Below the pieces are notes generated by a model. It did no database searches. It saw only the letters and a program-made list of their open reading frames with translations, and was not told the DNA's origin. Source: an uncultured Oscillospiraceae bacterium (GTDB taxonomy: Bacteria; Bacillota; Clostridia; Oscillospirales; Oscillospiraceae). Taken from it: 64,000 nucleotides of DNA. Each line of letters opens with the position of its first letter. Position 1 is the first letter of the stretch. This document shows, in pieces, positions 63,397 to 64,000 of the stretch. Location: NCBI GenBank assembly GCA_947632155.1, contig CANROF010000003.1, forward strand, positions 16,304-80,303, written 5' to 3'. A program made the translations under genes and the position numbers.

Positions 63397-64000
63397 TCAG
63401 GCGGCGTCCTGGAGGCGCTTGCGTTTGTTGTGGAATTTGTAAAGGTTATGCCCTATCGCCACCAGCAGAAGCTCAAGTTTTACCTTCTCCAGCCCCCGCC
63501 GGCGTATCCTTCGGTACCCACGGTCCTGTTTGACGATGCCGAAGGTACCCTCCGCCTGGATCGAGCGGTTCATCCGCAGTTGTATCCCGAGATCGCTGCC
63601 CAGGTTGTGGAGAACTTCCTCGTGCATCGCGGTCAACTCCCGATTCAGACGCACCGTCCTGTTCTTTTCCGTTTTCTTGCATTTTTGCGCGTATGGGCAG
63701 TTTGAGCAATCTACGCACTCATAGACCTCCTCCTGCCGTCCGTACCTGTTCCCCTTGACGTTCTGACGGTAGGAGAGCCTGAGCTTTCTCCCGTTCGGGC
63801 ATATGAGATCCCCGTCTTCATCCGTCTTGAAATTCACCGCGCGGAACGGGTCGTCCCGGTAGGCAGCGTCCTTTGTCTCCTTCCGGTACATCGGGAACTT
63901 CATGTACTTCTCCATCCCATTCATTTGGCAGAAGATGTAGTTGTTGAAGGAGCCGTACCCTGCGTCGGCCACCGGATACTTGGGATAGAAGCCGTATTGC
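63397..64000 (-). CDS. IS1182-family transposase (partial, 5' end off the window)
   Basis: About 201 residues of the C-terminal part are visible, and the frame stays open to the right edge (YPKYPVADAGYGSFNNY). The PVADAGYGS segment, the ECVDCSNCPYAQKC cysteine cluster and the ending EGTFGIVKQDRGYRRIRRRG mark the DDE transposases of the IS1182 group, with E of EGTFG as the last catalytic residue. The reading frame is undamaged in this part. Confidence 0.9.
   Translation of the reverse strand, partial: QYGFYPKYPVADAGYGSFNNYIFCQMNGMEKYMKFPMYRKETKDAAYRDDPFRAVNFKTDEDGDLICPNGRKLRLSYRQNVKGNRYGRQEEVYECVDCSNCPYAQKCKKTEKNRTVRLNRELTAMHEEVLHNLGSDLGIQLRMNRSIQAEGTFGIVKQDRGYRRIRRRGLEKVKLELLLVAIGHNLYKFHNKRKRLQDAA

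Overview
The window is about 64 kb of GC-rich DNA (roughly 60-65% G+C in most genes by eye), with strong AGGAGG ribosome sites, sigma-70-type promoters, many 4-base ATGA/GTGA gene overlaps and intrinsic terminators. Together with Gram-positive gene types (intramembrane-sensing kinase plus FtsX ABC exporter, TagGH-like glycan exporter, DUF4855, NAGPA and DUF4127 proteins, no outer-membrane genes), this suggests a high-GC member of the Clostridia, probably Oscillospiraceae. The taxonomic call is inference. No rRNA, tRNA or CRISPR array was seen.

Layout. 1-4.6 kb: an OmpR-type regulator (cut by the left edge), a sensor kinase and an ATPase/FtsX exporter whose promoter carries four GT-A half-sites at exact 11-bp spacing. 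4.8-11.1 kb: a YcxB-like protein and a membrane phosphodiesterase on the minus strand, then a zinc-ribbon membrane protein with an ABC-2 exporter whose permease is an internal duplication. 11.1-15.9 kb: a type III restriction-modification pair next to a broken Hpt-domain fragment. 15.9-22.3 kb: beta-glucoside PTS, 6-phospho-beta-glucosidase, HPr, Enzyme I and a flavin-reductase-like protein. 22.4-38.7 kb: an intact tyrosine recombinase, a possible invertible segment, then a tightly overlapped operon starting with a recombinase-like gene that has lost catalytic residues and continuing through glycosyltransferases, sugar-nucleotide enzymes, a Kdo-type module (CMP-Kdo synthetase-like, KdsC-like phosphatase, SIS isomerase, DmpG-type pyruvate aldolase), a TagGH/Wzm-Wzt-like exporter and an ion channel. 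Its middle is AT-rich and looks imported. 38.8-41 kb: glutamate dehydrogenase behind a possible attenuator, then a 581-bp MITE-like element with 15-bp terminal repeats and an 8-bp target duplication. 41-63.1 kb: an amino-sugar and cell-wall scavenging region (AGE epimerase, sugar kinase, NagA, NagB, NAGPA lipoprotein, DUF4855 surface protein, GNAT-cupin-AraC regulator, DUF4127, AAC(3)-family acetyltransferase, oligopeptide ABC transporter, M55 D-aminopeptidase). 63.1-64 kb: a long palindromic repeat and an IS1182-family transposase cut by the right edge.

The most interesting parts are (a) the glycan locus, which seems to make a CMP-activated 3-deoxy-ulosonic acid in a Gram-positive setting with no KdsA in view and a pyruvate aldolase in its place; (b) the recombinase, inverted repeats and inactive-recombinase arrangement at the head of that locus, which could be a phase switch; and (c) the MITE-like element and other hairpin repeats.
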